A stretch of 64,000 nucleotides of DNA from Paragonimus westermani. Its lineage: Eukaryota > Platyhelminthes > Trematoda > Plagiorchiida > Troglotrematidae. The notes under the pieces are model-generated. The model worked only from the letters and a program-made list of their open reading frames with translations, had not been told where the DNA came from and searched no databases. The stretch lies in the NCBI GenBank assembly GCA_008508345.1, contig QNGE01000287.1, forward strand, positions 1 to 64,000, given 5' to 3'. Below are positions 59,144 to 64,000 of this stretch, one piece after another (within the stretch, counting starts at the first letter, position 1; the number at the start of each line of letters is the position of its first letter). Both the position numbers and the translations under genes were made by a program.

Positions 59144-62100
59144 GTAAGTTTATGTACGCATTTGCTAGTTCAGGGTTGATTGACGGTGTAGGAAATGTAT
59201 CGAAAGCATTTTATCAGTATGCGCTCATGTTGTCATATTAATCGAGAAGTAGCTATTTTGGGAGAAACAGTATTTTTCTAACTAGCCAGCTGAAAAAAAG
59301 TCACACAAAGTGTATTTTTTTTAAAAACATCATTGTTACAATGAGTGTTAACAATTCCCTCAATCGGCACACTGTTTGCACATCACACGGGCTAAATTAC
59401 CAGTCGATCGGTAGATCACCAGTGATAGAGAGATTTAATTTTTGTAAGTTACAGAATGTACACGTGCTTTTCTACAAATAAAAGAACAACTGTTTCTTTC
59501 AAACTAGTAAACATTTTAATCACCGGGCGTCTAGCGAAAGCAGATATTTTTCAACATTCGGACATGCGCCAGCAATATATTTTTGAATAACTGACGTGCG
59601 ATACAATTTATCTGGAAAGGCAGTTACGAAGTTTTTTGACTCGATTTCCGAGGCTGACTTCCTAGCCTGCACTGTTCGTTCACATAGATTCTTCGAGATT
59701 TATGGAACCGAGTTTTGACAACGTTACACCCCTCGTAGTAAAATCACCCATTCGACCACAAACGATATTCATAACATACGTGAACGATCTGGTTTTAAAC
59801 GACTGCGGGCGCAATCAGCAAAATTTCAGGGCTGCTGATAAGCCAAATTACAAACTTTAACGTCCAATAGTGATGCCTGGGGTGAAGTACCACATGAGCT
59901 GAACAGTCTACCTGATAAATTAAGCCAAAATAAATCCACCAACACTTAGAGAGAGATATATATAAATTGAAGATTTCAATCTTACCATATAAGTTTTAAC
60001 AGCTTCAAATCTGTATTCAAGTCAAACAAACCAGTAGAGACTATTTTTCTCTGGCATGGATTACTGAAGTTTCCACATTAAGTAATCCGAAACTTATTCC
60101 ACGAATTTTAAAACGTTCTCGGTAAAGCATTTGGAGCAACCTGCGGTAGGTATCCGACTTGTTATCTGCGGTTTGATGAAAAATCTTCTGTTCTACTTCT
60201 ATTCTGTTTGATTACTTGCTGTTTTTTACTTTCACGGCGGTGCCCAACATAACAGCAATTGTTTTTACGACTGTTTTGATAGGAAAAGTTGTTATGGGAT
60301 AAGAACATTGACAACGACAATGCAGTGTCAAACGTGACCTTGAACTGCCTCCAGTCTATCCACCAAAATAATTTGCTTGACTTGAGTAACAGACACTGAA
60401 TCGTTTTCCTTGTTAGTTCTCTTATTCCTGCTATATTTTACGAATACCCGTTAGAAAACAAATGTGTGATTGCTTAGAGTGATCCGTTGACTTTTTGCGT
60501 TTATTTGCATCAAAACAGGCTTGAAAACATGATTTATTGAAAATAAAAGTTGTTTAAGCAAATGAGGTTTACTTGAGACACATGGCAGCCATATGTGAAT
60601 GGAAAGTATGGTAAACATTTCCTGCCAATTTTGATTTTTTGAAGTTTGCGGATGAAGAAAGTGAGACGTAATCTAATTGAGTAGTTCAACGCAATGTATT
60701 TTGTAATTTGGTTTTGAAAAAGGAGTTCCAATTACAGTTTGTATTAACTGATGATTTGCACCTCAGGTTAACAGCAGTTTTGAAAAACAGTGCGATGCGC
60801 TCGTTATAAACGTGGAATTATCACTCGAATACATAACATTATCTTAAAAAGACAAGCGTTTCTTCTGGTGCCAGATGTATATGATCGGCGGGCTGTTGAA
60901 TTTCAAGCCATGTGCCTTCACGAAATAGGTTGATTTAAAGTTTGTTTGAATGAAAAACCTGAAGTCAGCTGTAAGTAATGTTCGGCTTACAGTACCGTAC
61001 AAACTGAGGAGTTGTTTGCCACAGTGCAGTCCTTTTAAATCTTCACCAACTGGATAATCTCTGTAGACAACTCAATGGTAAATTTATAAGGGCATTCATG
61101 CAACAGCAATATATGTAGTTTGTACCCGTTTCTGGTCGGTATTTTCAAACTAATAAAAATTTACAGGAGGACTACAGTAAAGCAATTACACATCAGGATT
61201 CGTCAAGTTTGATTCGGAGAGCTATGTTGAAACAATTTTTATTTTGCCTAAATGACCGGCGTTCACCATGTCTCATTTGAGGTTGGATGTATACTTTCGA
61301 GTTTACTGCAGTAATGACAGTTCGTGGGTAAAACACGGTTTGATATCTGGAAGCGGTCAGCTGAATTGACAGGACAAATTTGTTCGATCAATTCAGTGGG
61401 TATAACGAGACTCCTGATCGACAGTTAATTTCATCGATGCTGTCAACAGGACTAAATTGGTTGTATCATTGCATCCTAAACTGTGAAAATCTGCATGACC
61501 ATTGGTTCGGTTGCGCAAATTGCACGCTCTATTAAATATGCAGATCAAATAAATATTATGGGTTGGCACTGGAAATCGGGCGAGTAGAACAAATTTTCCG
61601 CTAGCCCACTTTGAAGAAAAACCCAGCTTCAGAGTTCAAAGAAAACAGACTCTGTTAGCGGTTCTGTTAACCATCGGAATCTGGTTGTAGAGATCGGTAC
61701 CGGCGATTTGGAAACAAATGCGTGAAGGTCTACTCCATCAATCGCGCAGAAGAGATGTTTGAGACAACATACGGAAATGTTAATCTGGAATCTCTTTCGC
61801 ATTTTGTTTCTTTGTGCACCACGATTTATACTTGAGGGAAGAGTTATGTGGTTCCGAATCACTCCAGTCAGTATCTCTTCAGTCAGAATGAGGAAATTAG
61901 CCTCATCAAACCGACAAAGGAAGGTTTTGGTTTTCAAGTGAAATTTGGGGTTTTAAACTATAATCAGATGAACGCCGTTCATAATTGTCCATAGGCTTCA
62001 GGTTCATTTGAGCACGTCAGTCTGAATATTTTGAAAATACGATTGCGAAGGGTGTTCTTAATCGGGCTCAATGATTTTGCCGGCGAGAAAGCTGGAAAAT

Positions 62101-63323
62101 TGCAATCGGGAGTTTAGGAAATGAGTGGTAAGGAATGATGACTGTTCATCTAATATCAAAATGTTAGCAACAGTCGACCAGTATTCAAGGTTTGTAGTCA
62201 GAATTCCGGGCAGAACAGTTTGGAAATGGAAGATTAGTTGATAGGTTTGCCCCACGGTAGCCATTGTGAAATCTAAATTTTATGTTCGGACTAAGAATAA
62301 CCTTTCTGCTGAGCTCTTGTAAGATCGTACGTCGTGCATTTAAGCACGAAGTTGGTCAGCTTAATGTTACTCAGAACGTTAAATCTTAGAAAAGATAGGT
62401 TTAGCGTTCAACTTTCAATAAGTTTAAACTCAAACTACAAACCATTGGGTGTTCCATATGCACGGTTTGATAAAACAACATCAAACATGAAACATTTGTC
62501 ATGGGTTTATTAAAGTGGTATGAGTACACAACTTTTAGACGTGGAAGTTGTGAGTGAAATAAGTCTATGTTAGGCTTGAAGGGAAACATCTTTCTAGCAA
62601 AGTGGACAAAAAACAATCGCTATTTTAAAAAACGTAAAATTACGTGAATAAAAATAAGCACCTTGGTTCGAGCATCACTTTGGTGATACTTGAACCGTGC
62701 AAATGAACATTTTGGAACCAATGCAGTGAGCAGCGTATTAGTCTTCTCTTTAGTCTGAACTTTAATCACCGTCTGATGAAAACGTGAGCTACATATACCC
62801 ATACACAAGTAACAAAACGCAATCTGCCTTCACTTAGTCAATTAATCCGCGGACACTAAAAATAGCAACGAACTCTTGTTTACACTGGAGACAGACTGTG
62901 ACATGACGACTTGTAGCATGATGTACAAGACGGTTTGCATTAAAACTGTCAAAACTGTCAATATGAAATTAGTTTCTAAGTAAATAAAGCAAAACAGATG
63001 CAAATAACGTGATATGTAGATAGTTCACTGAGTGCAATTGCGATTATGCTTGTGAATTTTGATGTTCTTGTCAAAGGTTTAGTCGCTGAGTGGCTTCTGT
63101 CGTCAGGTGCAACTGCGCACGGTAAAGCAGAGTGAAGGAATTGGCATGCTGGTTTCTACCAAATGCATTCTGATTGCAAACAGCACGAGGCTCGACGTAG
63201 ATACAAAAAGTAAATAGCCAAAATAAAAAAAGATTTGGTGGATTTCCATTTCTGAACTGGAAGACTTTCAGTTTCCGTTAAATGATTCACATATTGAAAA
63301 GCTAGAAATACTGGAAGCTTTTA
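59144..63323. other. No supported gene
   Basis: Short open frames only (for example 61629-61937 and 62401-62616, minus). A GTAAGT at 60971 follows a short open stretch with no acceptor. No repeat recognised. Confidence 0.3.
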
Positions 63324-63640
63324 TTAGTTGCATAATGTGTTATTTTGACCAGAGTATACCCGTATAATCTCTTGGAGGAAGCAGCTATTTTCCGATATGT
63401 TACATTTTTCCGTCGGTGAGAATTTTACTGTCATGCGGACCATCAGAAAGAACGTGACCTCGGCCTGGGGCTGAGGTCTCACCAATAATTCTTGCTGAAA
63501 CAATTGGTTCCCTTGAGCAGTTTGCGCAGAGCAGTTAGAACACGAAAACCGGGAGATGCAAGCACCTCGTACTGACTCACCGGTAACAAACTTACAGTAA
63601 CATGGATGGGACTTTTGTAGCGAATAACTAGGATAAGTCA
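63324..63640 (-). repeat. PLE 3' flank sharing a diverged block with the 254-aa open frame
   Basis: An open frame runs directly after the endonuclease stop. Its block SVRGACISRFSCSNC matches SVRIACTYNFPCFNC in the 254-aa frame with identical spacing from YSxxxS through GN. At DNA level 76 aligned bases near 63495-63570 and 15620-15695 share about 53 (70%), ungapped, mostly transitions. Whether it is coding or an untranslated element end is not known. Confidence 0.45.
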
Positions 63641-64000
63641 TTAAGTCCAGGGAAGAGTCAGGTTCACGGTCACTTGTGTCCGAACCGCGAAAGCTGATTT
63701 GAGTCGATTAGTTGCAACTGCTTCAACAAACCGTAAGAATCTCGGGTTAGGATCATGCGATGGGATTCTGAATGCACAAGATGGATACGTAGCGTGACCG
63801 GTGGTCAGAACGTGTCTGGTGTCTGAGGTAACTGGCTGGTCGTGCGTTTCAGATACATTGTCGTTCTCCGGTGACACGGACTTCTGTGCCCATTTAGGTG
63901 AATATTCGGTTATTCTGGAGACCAAACATCTCTCACTTTTGCCTATGTAGCTTTCTCCGCAGTTATATACAAATTGATAAACACAATATGAAGGGGCACC
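63641..64000 (-). CDS. GIY-YIG endonuclease domain of a third PLE, cut by the window edge
   Basis: The frame is open from the window edge: CVYQFVYNCGESYIGKSERC (the GIY-YIG pair), then ITEYSPKW, the conserved HVLTTGH, FRIPSHDPNPRFLRF, the VEA Glu that is catalytic in the family, and a VNLTLPWT end before TAA at 63641. All expected landmarks are present in order with no stop or frameshift over about 119 codons, so this copy is much younger than the one at 6534-8135. RT would lie to the right, outside the window. Confidence 0.8.
   Translation of the reverse strand, partial: GAPSYCVYQFVYNCGESYIGKSERCLVSRITEYSPKWAQKSVSPENDNVSETHDQPVTSDTRHVLTTGHATYPSCAFRIPSHDPNPRFLRFVEAVATNRLKSAFAVRTQVTVNLTLPWT

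Noticed and set aside
63420..63470. CTGATG followed by a GTC...GAC hairpin near the right-edge PLE
   Set aside because: A9 and the GAAA box are missing and no stem I arms pair, so it is not a hammerhead.
1..64000. tRNA, rRNA, CRISPR or bacterial-type genes
   Set aside because: No B-box-like GGTTCGANNCC in a cloverleaf context, no rRNA text, no spaced repeat array and no Shine-Dalgarno-led operons were found by eye.

Overview
Eukaryotic nuclear DNA, most likely from a parasitic flatworm (digenean fluke). The basis is inferential: roughly 60% A+T by eye, long gene-poor stretches, very short exons with GT-AG junctions (one 54-nt intron), and a repeat set typical of flukes: Penelope-like elements (PLEs), a BEL/Pao element, a Ty3/Gypsy element and an RTE-clade LINE. 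No bacterial gene, operon, CRISPR array, rRNA or convincing tRNA was seen. The species cannot be fixed from the sequence.

Mobile elements carry the only clearly recognisable protein families. On the minus strand at the left edge lies a decayed Pao gag (1-1145) behind an LTR (about 1224-1519). A decayed PLE (reverse transcriptase plus GIY-YIG endonuclease) fills 6534-8135. A second PLE family occurs twice, at 12119-13152 and 26739-28142. Each copy is a head-to-head composite of reverse transcriptase and endonuclease pieces joined at the same inversion point, and each carries a hammerhead ribozyme fold in its 3' region. A Gypsy element with one LTR, integrase, RNase H, reverse transcriptase and gag lies at 19617-23149 (minus). 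An RTE-type LINE tail lies at 41721-43351 (plus). An intact-looking GIY-YIG domain of another PLE runs off the right edge (63641-64000, minus). A separate small repeat at 10790-10920 holds a hammerhead ribozyme with every core base I could check intact; a 79-bp relative at 44907-44985 is flanked by a 10-bp target-site duplication.

Host genes are visible only as exon-sized open segments bounded by splice signals. The best are: a signal-peptide-encoding pair of phase-0 micro-exons (30111-30161 and 30509-30559, plus); a chain of in-phase exons at 39355-40979 (plus); a minus-strand exon series between 52973 and 48277; and isolated exons at 8826-8901, 25476-25543, 37176-37303 and 59064-59143. I could not name any of these proteins. 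A 254-aa open frame (15421-16185, minus) is the longest in the window and shares a diverged motif with sequence next to the right-edge PLE. Exon calls rest on splice signals and reading-frame continuity read by eye, so each is tentative. The rest is non-coding sequence in which I see nothing specific.
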